NCBI GenBank assembly: GCA_021521415.1
Contig: JAIQDT010014645.1
Location: 110,001-174,000, forward strand
Length of the DNA: 64,000 bases
Direction: 5' to 3'
Origin: Bidens hawaiensis
Taxonomy: Eukaryota; Streptophyta; Magnoliopsida; Asterales; Asteraceae
The notes below the pieces were generated by a model. The model worked only from the letters and a program-made list of their open reading frames with translations. It was not told the DNA's origin and made no database searches. Position 1 is the first letter of the stretch, and every line of letters begins with the position of its first letter. Of this stretch, positions 33,476 through 44,883 are shown piece by piece. The position numbers and the translations under genes are program-made.

Positions 33476-33687
33476 AAATTTATTATATAATTAATAATAA
33501 AAAAAATTCCAAATAATCGAAACATGATTGTATTTTAGTGAAAATTTTTAGGGTTAAGGATAACAACCCATACATTCATTAGATCGTAAAATAAAAAGGT
33601 ACATATTTGGGTGGTTTGCGACGATGCACAAAAACCTCAACATTGGTAACACTCATACCTATTGTTTGACGGTATTTGTTTCCGCCA

Positions 33688-34332
33688 TTGGCATTATTTC
33701 TACTTCATTCCATATCTTGTAGCCGTTGGTGAGAATGCTATTGTAAATACCTAAAAATATCAGCGTTTTTATTCTTATATCACACCACTTTGGTTAACGA
33801 AACCAAGTGGTAACCTGGTCCCAAATGGTATTGGAAGTTGTTGGGCTTCTTCTGCATTTTCACTTCTACCCCCTTTTAATTAAGTTAGAAATAGATTAGA
33901 TGTATGGTTGTTTGTAACTTTGTTATGCAATATTATTTCATTTTATGCTAGTGTTAAAATTTTATAATATGTGCATTATGTGCTTCAATAAATATTCATC
34001 ACAAATATCTCAATTTATGTTAATGATAAAGGTTTACAATAACCACCACCAACAACAATTAATTGTTTTATAATGAATTATGTTTTCGACCAGGTTACCA
34101 CTCGGTTAACAATGAAAGTTTACAACAACTTTCAATACCATTTGGGACCAGGTCACAACTCAGTTTCATTTGCGTTTGTAATAGAGGGCATCAACAGTGT
34201 CCGAACCAGTCATCAACATGCCACGAAGTGGCGTGATTTAAGAACAAAAACGCCGACATTTTTAAGTATTTGCAACAACATTGTTACCAACAGCTACAAG
34301 ATATGGAATGAAGCAGAAATCATTACAATGGA
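33688..34332. repeat. Fold-back structure with two long inverted arms
   Basis: The left arm 33688-33850 (CATATCTTGTAGCCGTTGGT to GGTCCCAAATGGTATTGG) is the inverted counterpart of 34118-34332. The right arm carries about 75 extra bases in the middle and a second partial copy of the GACCAGGTTACCACT text at 34089-34110. The 240-base centre is AT-rich. A 99-codon frame crosses the right arm (34073-34372) but gives no recognisable protein. It is best read as a fold-back or MITE-like element, or an inverted duplication. Confidence 0.65.
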
Positions 34333-34379
34333 TGAAAACTTTAACATCCGTCTTTTAATAATAAATAAATGAAAGTTTT

Positions 34380-34885
34380 ATTATATAATGTATGTCGTTA
34401 TTTAATTTTGGTTAAATAATAATGGGACTGAGTGGTAGGCTTAGGATTTATGCATGGACTTGAGAATGGTTACGGACCTAAGGTACATAGGCTTGGAGTA
34501 TTTAAATTCCTAAACCTCCTTTAAACCCTAACATTCTCATACTCCATCCTCTGCCACCATACACACACACAAACTCTCTTCCTCCCATATTCGTCCAAGA
34601 ATCAAGAGAAACAAAGAAATTTTTGTTCAAGAAACAACTAGCAACAAGAAACTCGTCTAGATTCATGTGAGGTCCAAGATCCAAACTGAACCAAGTTCAA
34701 GAAATGTATGTTTTAGATTTAATATTAGGGTTTTGATGTCGGTTTATTATAAGATCCAAAGACTAAGGCAAGTCGGGTCTTGTGAAACAAGAAAAAAAAA
34801 CGTAAAGTTTGTAGTAAGAAAGTTGTTTGGGTTTAGGCGGTACAAACTAGTGATGTTCGCGCCGTGTTAAGAAAGGAAATGGAGT
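34380..34885. other. Spacer before element E
   Basis: No clear gene. CACACACACACA and pyrimidine-rich text near 34560-34580 and AAACCCTAA nearby look like plant 5' leader or promoter DNA, but no coding frame follows before the LTR of E. Confidence 0.35.
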
Positions 34886-34964
34886 TGTTACGACCTGAAA
34901 CTTGTTCTAACTACAAAACGGATGTAACGGGACGTAAGGAGGCCGAAATGGAACAACCCGAGAG

Positions 34965-35175
34965 AAACGAGACGAGTCAATTGACCCGACTCGACCCAAA
35001 AAAGAGTCGAGCCAAGTCGTTGACTCAACTCGCCTCAAATTGAACAGAGTTGATTGAATCAACTCGACTTAATCGACTCAATTTGAGCCCTTAACTCATT
35101 TAAGTCGAGAAGACTCGACTTGTTTGAGTCGATTCGAGTAGACCCAACTTGACCTGTTTGAGCCGAGTCGAGCAG
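34965..35175. repeat. ACTCGACT/GTCGAGT-rich tract in the E LTR
   Basis: Around 20 copies of GACTCGA, AGTCGAG, AACTCGAC and close variants on both strands in 210 bases. Neighbouring copies can pair with each other. No protein is encoded. Confidence 0.85.
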
Positions 35176-35596
35176 AATGTGATTTTTTTATATATATCAG
35201 CCAAGGAACCCCCCCTATTCGTTAAGGGTTTTGCTAACTTAGAAGTGCGAGATAGTTAGAACCAGATTGATTGATGTTTGTAACTTGTTAAACAGTTAGC
35301 CGTGCTTAGTTGAGAAGAGGTGTGACTATAAACTCAGAAACAAACCGACTTCAAGTGAGTTTCTAGCCCCTTTCTTTGTTATGTTTTTCGGGTCTGTGTG
35401 CATACTCCTATGTGTTAGTTAATACACTTACCTTAAGTAGTAAGTGTAAGTTATATGAATGTTTGTGAATGTATACTGATTGATATAAAAAGAGTTAAGA
35501 GTATGTTTGTGGATATATATATATATATAACAAAGGATATCTAAAGAATGTATGGTCATACGATGAGATATGTATGGTTGTATGGAACGAGAAGAA

Positions 35597-35702
35597 GGGC
35601 ACCAGACCCTATTAATATCCGAGGTATGAAGGGGCACCCGACCCTAATAATACCTGAGGTACGTAGTGGATCGGACCCCTAATAATATCCGAGGTATGTA
35701 AG
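35597..35702 (+). repeat. Three copies of a 35-bp tandem repeat in the E LTR
   Basis: Unit GGGGCACCCGACCCTAATAA, then TATCCGAGGTATG, repeated three times with 10-20% difference. Confidence 0.85.
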
Positions 35703-36218
35703 GTGAAATGCTCTTTAAAACGTAGAGACAATATGTATGAACTAAATGAGTTAAAGTATTAAAGTTATGTAAGTATGAAGGTATAAAAAGAAAGAATGAA
35801 TGAATGTATGCAAGTATGTACGAATGAAAGATGAACAGGGTAAGTATATAATATGTATCTTTGGATGTGTATTTGTAAGTAATGAATGGATTGTATGTTT
35901 CCTGATTAACTAGAACTCACTCAGCGTAGCTGACATTTAGTATGCATGCAGGTGAGTTGGATGAGACATGTAGCTTGAGGAGGGATACATGGCATTCAAG
36001 GAAAGACTAGCATTGAAAAAAGAAAGAATCATGTGGCATTTTATGTTTTATGTTGAGACTATTTTATAATGTTTTAAAACAAGTATTGTATGTTTTGTAA
36101 GAATTGGTTGACTTTTATTATTTCGTAAAAATTTTTAATTAACTCTGATATTTAGAACTGTGTTTATGATTAAATCCAACACCAAATGTAGGGCTGCCGG
36201 GATTAGGGCCTTACAAGT

Positions 36219-36230
36219 TGGTATCAGAAC
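36219..36230 (+). other. Primer binding site of element E
   Basis: TGGTATCAGAAC, three bases after the LTR end, 11 of 12 bases complementary to initiator tRNA-Met. Confidence 0.8.
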
Positions 36231-38649
36231 ATAAGTTTGAGAGAAATAAGCATCCTATATGCTTAGACTCGAACAGAGATTGGGACAAATGAAAGAAAAG
36301 AAAAAGATGTCAGTCCAAGAAAACCATGTGTCACTCAAGCAAGCTTAGTAAAGGTAAGATACATGATTTACTTCATGTGTAGTGTAAAAAATGAGTAAGA
36401 AAGTGTGACATTTGTGAAAAACCGGATACATCTCAGTATTCACAAATTGAATAAGCGTTTAACCGCTTATTGCGTATTGATCAAACGAATAACCAAATGG
36501 GTCTGGTTATGACCCAGATAACCCGGGGGGGCCATCTATAAGTGATATACGTTTAATATAAGCTAATATATTAGTATTATGGCCTTAGTTTGATAGCAAA
36601 CAAGTTAAACGAAAACATGCTCGTTTAACTACCCGCTATAGATTTAAACGCGAAAGATAGTTACAAACCAAGCATTGTATCATCCTTTAAGCCGAAAAAT
36701 ACTTACCAAACACTTATTTGAAATGTTTTAAGCAATCCGTGAAAATATTTTTGATTTTTACAAAGGTATAATATGTTTTTATAAATTTATACAAAAAAGA
36801 GCCGAAAAAAACTCGTTTTCGCGCTGTTTGTCGTACCCGATATACTTTTCAAGCAAAAAACCGAACTGGAAATAAATTTGGACTCGGCATTTCACGTATG
36901 GACTTTCAAATCCAGGATTTGGGCCAAAATGGGCCCAAAGGAGGCCCAAACTTCCTTCCGTACGTAATATGGGTATTACCCCCTCTTTTTAATTCTTTCA
37001 CACCTTAACTTGTTTTGAGATATTTATTCATTCTTATCAATTCAAAATTGATGAACGAGCTCGACCTGCACACACACTCAAAACTTACAAGGTAATATGG
37101 ATTTTTTTTATTATTTAAGCATTGTTAAACATAATATTTACATAAAACTTGAACCTTGATTACCAAAAATCATCCCTAACCATGCAAAAACCTTAAAAAA
37201 TGTTCATAAACATGTTTTGATCATACCCATGGTTAGGAAACAGAATCATAATCTTTTTTATCCATAAACACGGATTAGAGGGTTTAAACGACGTTTTTAC
37301 GGTTCAAAAGTTCGGTTTAATACCCTAGCCGAAAACCTAAGTTAAGGGGCTTCCATGTTGATGAAACTTGCTTGGTTTGTGATATAGGACCTGTACGTAG
37401 CTTATATAGAAGCACGAGAACCCGAAAATTGGATTAAGAGAGCGAAAACGGGCGAAAACCGCAAAGGTAATGCCAAAACATTTGATTACGGGCTGTTTAG
37501 GATAAGGTTGTGATGTGCATATTTTTAGGTTATGAAATTTTGCAGGAACATCAGGGACCAAATCATTGAGTCTCTGTTCAAATTTGGTAATTTTTTAACC
37601 ATTCGAGAATATTTGACAAATTTATTATCGAATTGGGGCGTTTATTTGGGAAAAATAGTTAAAATGCTTGAAAATTTATGAAATTTTGTGGGAAACTCAT
37701 ATTTGGTATATTATGATCACATATGAAATTTGGGGTCATTTGGAAAATCCTTAGTATGTTTTGTGTATTTTCATTTATTTGAATTTTCATAGTCGGTTTT
37801 GTCTCGAAATGGATATTTGGCAAGATTGTTAGAGTTTGGAATTTTTCCAGGTTGTTATGGGATATATTCTGGTCACTCAAAAATTTTGGTGGATTTTTCG
37901 GAAATCGTTTGGTATAAACGGATGATTTTCAGGCTAAATATAACAAATAAAATAATTTTTTTTAAATTAATAATCAATAAATAATTCCAGAAATATTTTT
38001 ATTAAAATATAAATATTTTAATTTATAAGTGACTAAATTTTCATAATTTAATGATTAACGGATGATTAATTGTGCTAATTTTAATATTAAACAAATTCGA
38101 TTTTGATGTAAACCGACGAGTTCGTAATTAATGAACCCATCGGAATATCAGAACATCAACAGTAACCAAGATTCATAGTTTTGGATTAATTAAGTAAAAA
38201 CGAACTTTTTATGAGAAATCCGGACAGTTTGGATAAATTGTGCGCATTTTCTCCAAATCAAACTGTATAAACGAAAATGAGCCCAGTGGCGAATCCAGAA
38301 CCCCAATATGTGATCTTTTTTTATAACTTAATCATTTTATCGACCAACACATTTACCCAAGCTTGTATCCCGATAACTGTTTTCTGAACGCATAAACGAA
38401 CAACTTGGCCCAGGTAGGAAAATGGTGAAACTGAGCCAAGTTTGGTTTTAAGTATTAGACATCGAACAACATCACAATCTAAGCCTATTGACACTTTCTG
38501 GGCGTATGTTATACAGCCCAGTCTAGTATAATGATTATAATAATATTAAAATATTAATATTATTATAATATTGATTGAAGGGGTTAGTGATATGAGTCAA
38601 ACAAACTACGACCGGACGCTGTACTGAATCCCTATCAAGCCGTGAGTTT

Positions 38650-39692
38650 TGTTGGGTTGGATTTTCTACAAGGGAGATTGAAATCTTTTCAACCTCCTCA
38701 GAAACGGCTAAGTATGGAATTCGAGCAAGCCCAGACGATCGAGCATGGTTTTTACTACTTCGAGCAAGGTTCTGAATCTTAAATGGTTAATTCTTCTAAG
38801 TGTTAAAGGCTTCGAGCAAGCTACACTTCAACGAGCAAGAGTATTCTTCTATCGAGCATGGATTGCCAATCGAGCAAACAGCTTGATCATACAGGTTTTA
38901 ACCAAGTGTTACGAGCACAGGATGTTCGAGCACATGGGGACGAGCATGGATGCAATAAGAGGATGTCACGTTAAACAAAGAAAAGACTTCGAGCACAGTT
39001 CAGTTACCGAGCAAGATTTACATCCGAGCATGCTAAAGATTGCTGAATAAGAAAAGCTGAAGACATCAAGAAGAATGAGCTTGCTTAATGGACTTATTCG
39101 AGCAAGTTTGAACAAGTCAAGAGGAATGAAGCTTACTCAAAGGGAATATGTATTCTTCGAAAGAAAATATATTCCAAGTAAAGTCTGCTCGAGGACATTC
39201 ACCGAGCACACCTAGTATAGGAAGTTTGCTCAAGCAAGGTATGTACCTTGCTCAAGGACTGTAACACTTGTATTTGATTTATCTTTCATTATGTAATGAC
39301 TAGGACTTCTAGAAGGAATGTCAGGGGTTTAAATAGACGTCCTAGGGTACCTTTAGGGTATGGATTTCAAGACGGAATACGCTGGCACGCACTGATTACG
39401 AAAAACATTCCATTTTGTTCATTGTACAATAGGCGCCGCGGTCACACAAAACCCTAGACATTCCATTCACTATTCCATCGATGTATTATTAAATATAGTG
39501 AATCTTTGTCTCTGAAATAGCATTTACTGATTATCATTTACTGTTTTGTGTTTGATATTTGTTCACAACCCTTCATTCTCAATCATTGGATATCCTGATT
39601 CCGCCGGGATATTCAATCGGTCTTTGGGTATTCGAGTCGGTTTGTTCTTGTCGAACCTTTGCTAAGGTTGCACCCGACTGACGGTCCTGACA
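38650..39692 (+). repeat. 5' LTR of element C
   Basis: TGTTGGGTTGG to GGTCCTGACA. It has about 17 CGAGCA words in the first 600 bases. The TATA-like site at about 39328-39334 reads TTTAAATA where the 3' LTR has TATAAATA. Confidence 0.93.
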
Positions 39693-39694
39693 AG

Positions 39695-39706
39695 TGGTAT
39701 CAGAGC
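39695..39706 (+). other. Primer binding site of element C
   Basis: TGGTATCAGAGC, an exact 12-base complement to the 3' end of initiator tRNA-Met, two bases after the LTR. Confidence 0.9.
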
Positions 39707-39800
39707 TTGAGTAAGCTCACTGAAGACCACGGGACTGAGGGTTTGTGAAGAAGCTTGAAGATTCACTGTGGTTTGCTGCTGAAAAACTCAGATCTGGTGA

Positions 39801-40550
39801 ATGGAAGACCAGGAAGTGTCAACCAACAAGATTCCATGGCTGCTTGGACAAGAGAACCTCATAAAATGGAAAGTGCTATTTCAAGCTGTAGTGAACTATA
39901 ACGACCCGGAACTTTGGATGGCTATCACTGAAGGGAACTATGTTCCTTCAGCAGCACCAAACAACAACGCTGCGGTCGATTTGAGAATGAAAAAGAGGGA
40001 TGATAAAGCATTGTCAATGTTGAAGTTGGGGCTTTCATGGGAAATTTTAACCACTGTAAATCATCATAAAACCGCAAAGGATATGTGTGATACAGTGATT
40101 GAAATGTTTGAAGGAAACACTGAATTGAGAGATATTAAGAAAGACCGAATGAAGCAGCAGTTGGACATATTTAAGTTTAAAGAAGGAGAAAGGTTGAAGT
40201 CAGTGTTACAAAGGTTCATGACCATTGTAAATGAAATTAGGACCACTGATTTGCAGATTTCCGATTTTGAGCTTAACAAGAAGCTTATGTCATCTCTATC
40301 TGGGGAATGGTACACTGCAAGCAAGTTTATAATGGAAAAGGCAAGTTTTTCTAGCTTCAAACTGGATGATGTGATTGCCTTTCTTAAGGCTGTTGAGAAT
40401 GAAATGATTGAGAATCACATGATTAAGGAGGATAAACCCAGTTTTCAAATGAACAATGCTCTAGTAGCACCGATGGGAAACTTCACAATCAAACCTAATC
40501 AACCCATCATTGAAGAACCATCAGACACAGGCTCAGCCTGTAGTGGATAG
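39801..40550 (+). pseudogene. gag (capsid part) of element C
   Basis: A 249-codon frame starting MEDQEVSTNKIPWLLGQENL. It has a copia gag fold: NLIKWKVLFQAVV near residue 20, AKDMCDTVIEMFEGN near 95, LDIFKFKEGERLKSVLQRF near 120, and FELNKKLMSSLSGEWYTAS near 155. This is the particle-forming protein. The start is the first ATG after the PBS and fits the family. The frame stops at 40548-40550 before the zinc knuckle, which is in another frame, so a shift lies between 40550 and 40720. Confidence 0.85.
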
Positions 40551-40720
40551 TCAATATTTAACGTCCAATTGATTGAGGATGAGGCTCCATCTGCTGCTGG
40601 TGGACAATCTGCTTTCCTACACAACAACAATGCCAATGGAACAGATTATTAAGCCCTGTTTTCAATGTTCACTGATTCATATCATGCCTTGTAGCCAAAA
40701 ATCTCATCAATACAAGCATT

Positions 40721-42995
40721 GTGCAGGAAGATATTGAACAAATTGATGCTGATGACTTGGAAGATATGGATATCAAGTGGCAGGCAGCCATGCTGGCAGT
40801 AAGAAGCAAAAGATTATACAACAGGACTGGTAGGACAAGTTTTAATGGACCTAATGAGAGAATTGGATTTGATAAATCTAAGGCCATTTGCTACAACTGT
40901 CAACAACCAGGTCACTTTGCAAGAGAGTGTAATTTGCCTAAACAAGCTAGAAACCAATTGAACCAGACTCAATTCTACCAAAATCAAAACCAAAACTTCC
41001 AGCAAAGAACTCAAATCCCCAACCAGAACCCATATCAAAACAGAAACCAGCAACAATCCTTTCAATCTCAGAGGAATAATCAGATGCAGGTTCACACAAA
41101 TCAAAACAGACAATCTCAAAATGTTGTGAACCAGCAAAGGGATCAAAGGAATGTAGCTGTTACAAGGGTGGCTCAGGATGGAGAGTTTGACTGAAGTAAT
41201 CATGCTGCAGAAATGGAGAAAGCAAATGTTGCATTCATGGCCAAAATTCATGACAAGGCTGAATCTTCCAACACTCAGGTACATTCTGATACTTCTATTT
41301 CTGATCTTCTTGCTACAATTGATGAATTAAATCAGGAGGTTGGAAAATGGAAAACTAAATGTGGAAGGAAGGATTCTGAATGTGTATGAGGCGAGTGAGG
41401 CTACATATGAAAGTCAAATCAAGGGATTGGAGGATGATTGTATATCATATCAAGCTCAATCCAGAATGAGAATTGAGATAGAAGGACTAAAGAAAATGTT
41501 TGCTGAAGAAAAACTCAAGAATGCAGAGTTGTTGATTGAAATGAGTTTTTGAAAAACCTTGTTTCTACAGGAAACATTGTTGGTCACATTGAAAAAATGA
41601 CAGAGGAAGAGAAGTACAAGAAGGTACCACAACCTTTCTGTGACAGTTACCCATTAAAAGTTGATAAAGAGAGCAGAAGTGAGTATCTCAAACAGTTCAA
41701 AATTGTGTTTGATGATAAGCCTGAATTTATCAAGCAGTATGATGATGTGATTGTAGATCAGGATGGAGAATTTGTGATGAAACAGACTGATAAGCAAGAA
41801 ACTGTGATTGATGAACAGCTTCAAGGAGAGAAAAAGAAGTGGAGTGAATACTCCAGTGAAGAAAGCAATTGTAGCTGTGGAAGCTCTAAGTCATCAAAGG
41901 AGAAAAAGAAGAAAAGAAAAAATAAGAAGAAAAGTGACAAAATTCCTCTTCGGCCACCTATGACATCACAGGTAAGAAAGCACCATGAGAGAATGAGAAG
42001 AGAGCATGTTCCATTTGATATATGTGCTAGACCACAGCCAGTCATCAAGAAGAGAACAGAACCACAGCCAGTTATCAAGAAGAAAACTGAACAACCAATT
42101 AAATCCTCTTATGATCAGAGTCATCCGCCAATCTACCCAGTCTTTTCTAATCATGAATTATTTGATGTTGGTGATGTGGATTATGCTCCAAGAAGAAGAC
42201 ATTCAAAAGAAGAAGAGGGAAGTTCTTCAAGAATGCCATCCAAGCAGAAGAATATTGTTTTTGTCAAAGAAAAATATCCACAGGCAATTTATCTTAGCAA
42301 GCCAATCAAGATGGATTTCTCCAACACTTTGAATCCAAAGACTTCTTTAGGATTTGACTTCCCTTAAACAAGTGACAAGATCAAGGACAAGAAACTTCTT
42401 GAAGATTTGGGAAGCTTTGCTAAAGTATTCTGCAAGAAATGTGATGCATATGGGCATCACACTGACTCCTGCTGGATTCTTGAGGATATTTTGAAATTCC
42501 AGATGTGGTTAGTGGCTATGACATGAAAAGCTACAAAGAAATGTATGAGAGATACTTGAATGGAAATAAAACCCATCTGAAGATAAGAACCATCAGCCTA
42601 TGTTGGAACAAAGGCTCAAAACAATTAAGAAGATCAAAGAAAATGACCAAATCCTGACAATAACAGACAAGAACAGAAGGTCACCAAATGAAGCCAAGAG
42701 GAGACCAGGTGTTCTGAATGGTGATGAGAAGTTTCTTTTAAAACAAGGATTTGAACCAAGAGGATTCAAGTGGAAGACAAAGAAGGAAGTAAAAGAAGGG
42801 AAGGAAAAGGTGATTGAGGAAGTTGATAGCAGCATTAAAGTGTCTGCTGAGTACTCTGGATCAGAGTCCAACACTGATGAGGATTGTGAAGTCGTGTATG
42901 AAGATCCTCCAGCTGCTCAAATCCCAACTTCTGATGCATCTTCCACTATCTCTGAATTACAAACTGATGGAGTTTGTAACTCAGAATCAAACTGA
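40721..42995 (+). pseudogene. gag C-terminal part with two zinc knuckles, element C
   Basis: Frames at 40721-41194, 41340-42367 (in two steps) and 42600-42995 join into a long gag tail. The first part has QIDADDLEDMDIKWQAAM, nearly the same as the B gag, then CYNCQQPGHFAREC (CX2CX4HX4C, about 40889-40930) and a Gln/Asn-rich stretch. A second knuckle, CKKCDAYGHHTDSC, lies at 42431-42472 in a third frame. Basic and Ser-rich low-complexity regions lie between. Nucleic-acid binding is the expected role. At least three frameshifts or stops break it, for example TGA at 41192-41194 and TAA at 42365-42367. Confidence 0.75.
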
Positions 42996-43024
42996 TTCCT
43001 TTTGTGTGTGTGTAGGAACAGTCC

Positions 43025-44536
43025 ATGAGTAGCAATGATCTATGGTATATGGACAGTGGATGTTCAAGGCACATGACATGTGACAAGACTGCATTGATTA
43101 ATCATGTGAAGAAATATGAGGGACCAGTTGCATTTGGGAGTGATGAAAATGGAGGAAAAATTGTTGGAAAAGGAACACTCACAAATGGCAAAGTATCCTT
43201 TGAGAATGTTCTACATGTTGAAGGACTACAGCACAATTTGCTGAGCATTTCTCAAGTATGTGACAAGGGATACAAGGTTGCCTTCAATGATGAACATTGC
43301 CTGATTTTGAAGCCAGAGTTTGTGATTCTAACCGAAATGATTATGATGATGACTCCAAGAAATGGTAACCTCTATGAACTGAGAATGAATACTGCAACTT
43401 CAAGAGGTGGTTCATGCTTTGTATCAAAGGCAACTGAGAATGAAACCGTGCTATGGCATAGGAAGATGTGTCATGTAAATTTGAAGAACATGAACAAACT
43501 AGTGAAAGGTGAACATGTTGTTGGCCTTCCCACAAGAGAGTTCAAGCTAGAAGAAAAATGCACATCTTGCCTAAAAGGAAAACAACACAAATCTTCACAC
43601 AAGAGCAAACTGATAAACACAATAGATGAGGTCTTGGAATTACTTCACATGGACTTGTTTGGTCCAGTGAGTGTTCCAAGTATTGGAAAGAAGAGATACT
43701 GCCTAGTGATAACTGATGAATTTTCAAGATTCACTTGGGTATTTTTCATGGGCAACAAGGATGAAACCCCAAACCTGATCAAATCCTGTGTACTCAAGAT
43801 GGAAAATCAACTTGACAGGAAAGTGAAGGTAATTAGAAGTGACAATGGGACAGAATTCAAGAATGACACTATGAGTGAATTCTGCACTTCTAAGGGTATT
43901 TTCCAGCAGTACAGTGCTCCTAGAACCCCTGAACAAAATGGTGTTGCAGAAAGGAGAAATAGAACTTTAATTGAAGCTGCAAGAACCATAATTGCTGATG
44001 CCAACCTTCCTGTTACCTTCTGGGCAGAAGCAATAAATATTGCATGTTTTGTGCAAAACAGGGTTCTACTTAACAAGTCTCAAAACAAGACTCCATATGA
44101 AATTCTCTACAAGAGAAAGCCTTATGTGAAGTTCTTGAAGCCTTTTGGATGTAAATGCTCACTCTTGAACACAAAGAACTACTTGAACAAATTCCAGTCC
44201 AAATCACTGGAATGTTTCTTTGTGGGCTATTCATCTCATTCAAAAGCTTATAGAGTGTATGTGAAAGAGCACATGGTGGTCATTGAATCATCTGACATAA
44301 TCTTCAATGAAAACCAGTTCAACAATACTGATGGTCCAAAATGGCTATTTGATCTTGAGAAAATGATCAAATCATTTAAATCTATAGTGAAGACATGGAT
44401 GATAGTATGTACAGAACCAGCTTTGAAGAAAAAGAAAAAGCAAAACAAGTTGATCTGGACAAACTATGGACCTCAGTTGCTCCTGAAGCAAATGGATTTA
44501 ACTTTGGGAGAAACATCCAAGGAGAAGATGAAGTAG
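43025..44536 (+). pseudogene. Protease and integrase of element C
   Basis: A 503-codon frame. The aspartic protease starts with LWYMDSGCSRHMT (DSG at residues 10-12) and has LLSISQVCDKGY near 75. The zinc-binding HHCC segment of integrase is LWHRKMCHVNL ... CTSCLKG (about 143-185). The catalytic D,D,E triad is in LLHMDLFGPV (about 208), IRSDNGTEF (about 272) and PEQNGVAERRN (about 301). It then continues into the copia IN C-terminal region (FVGYSSHSKAYRVY). The frame shifts near 44390, where the text passes to the linker frame at 44395. Up to that point the domain looks intact. Confidence 0.9.
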
Positions 44537-44880
44537 AGAGAGTTGGACATGAGGCTGCAGTAGAGAGAGTTGGACAAGAGGCTGCAGTAGAGATAGTTGG
44601 ACAAGAGGCTGCAATAGAGAGAGTTGGACAAGAGGCTGCAGTTGAAATCTCAAATGAAGGTCCAAGTGTTATTGAAAGTGAGCCCATCCAAACTCAACAA
44701 CCTTCTCAGACTGAAGAAATGTATCAGTTCGAAGATAGGTTTCAGACCCTGTTTGACTCATTGCAGCTAGGAGGAAATGAGGCATCTACATCAGAACTCA
44801 ATCATGTTCAAACCACTACTGAAAATCAAGACAGATCTGAAGATGAATCTGCTGAGATGAATATGACAAATCTAGAAGAA
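44395..44880 (+). pseudogene. Integrase-RT linker of element C, acidic, repeat-bearing
   Basis: A 162-residue acidic stretch in the same frame as the RT, separated from it only by TAA at 44881-44883. It holds a 9-residue repeat (VERVGQEAA) encoded by four 27-bp units (44533-44640). In other copia elements this is a variable linker. Confidence 0.75.
44533..44640 (+). repeat. 27-bp tandem repeat, 4 copies
   Basis: Unit GTAGAGAGAGTTGGACAAGA, then GGCTGCA; four head-to-tail copies with one or two changes each, in frame in the integrase-RT linker. Confidence 0.93.
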
Positions 44881-44883
44881 TAA

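Larger units (their letters stand above)
34886..36215 (+). repeat. 5' LTR of element E
   Basis: 1330 bp from TGTTACGACC to GGGCCTTACA, followed two bases later by a PBS. It contains the ACTCGACT-rich tract and a 35-bp tandem repeat (separate entries) and a TA run at 35513-35528. Confidence 0.82.
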
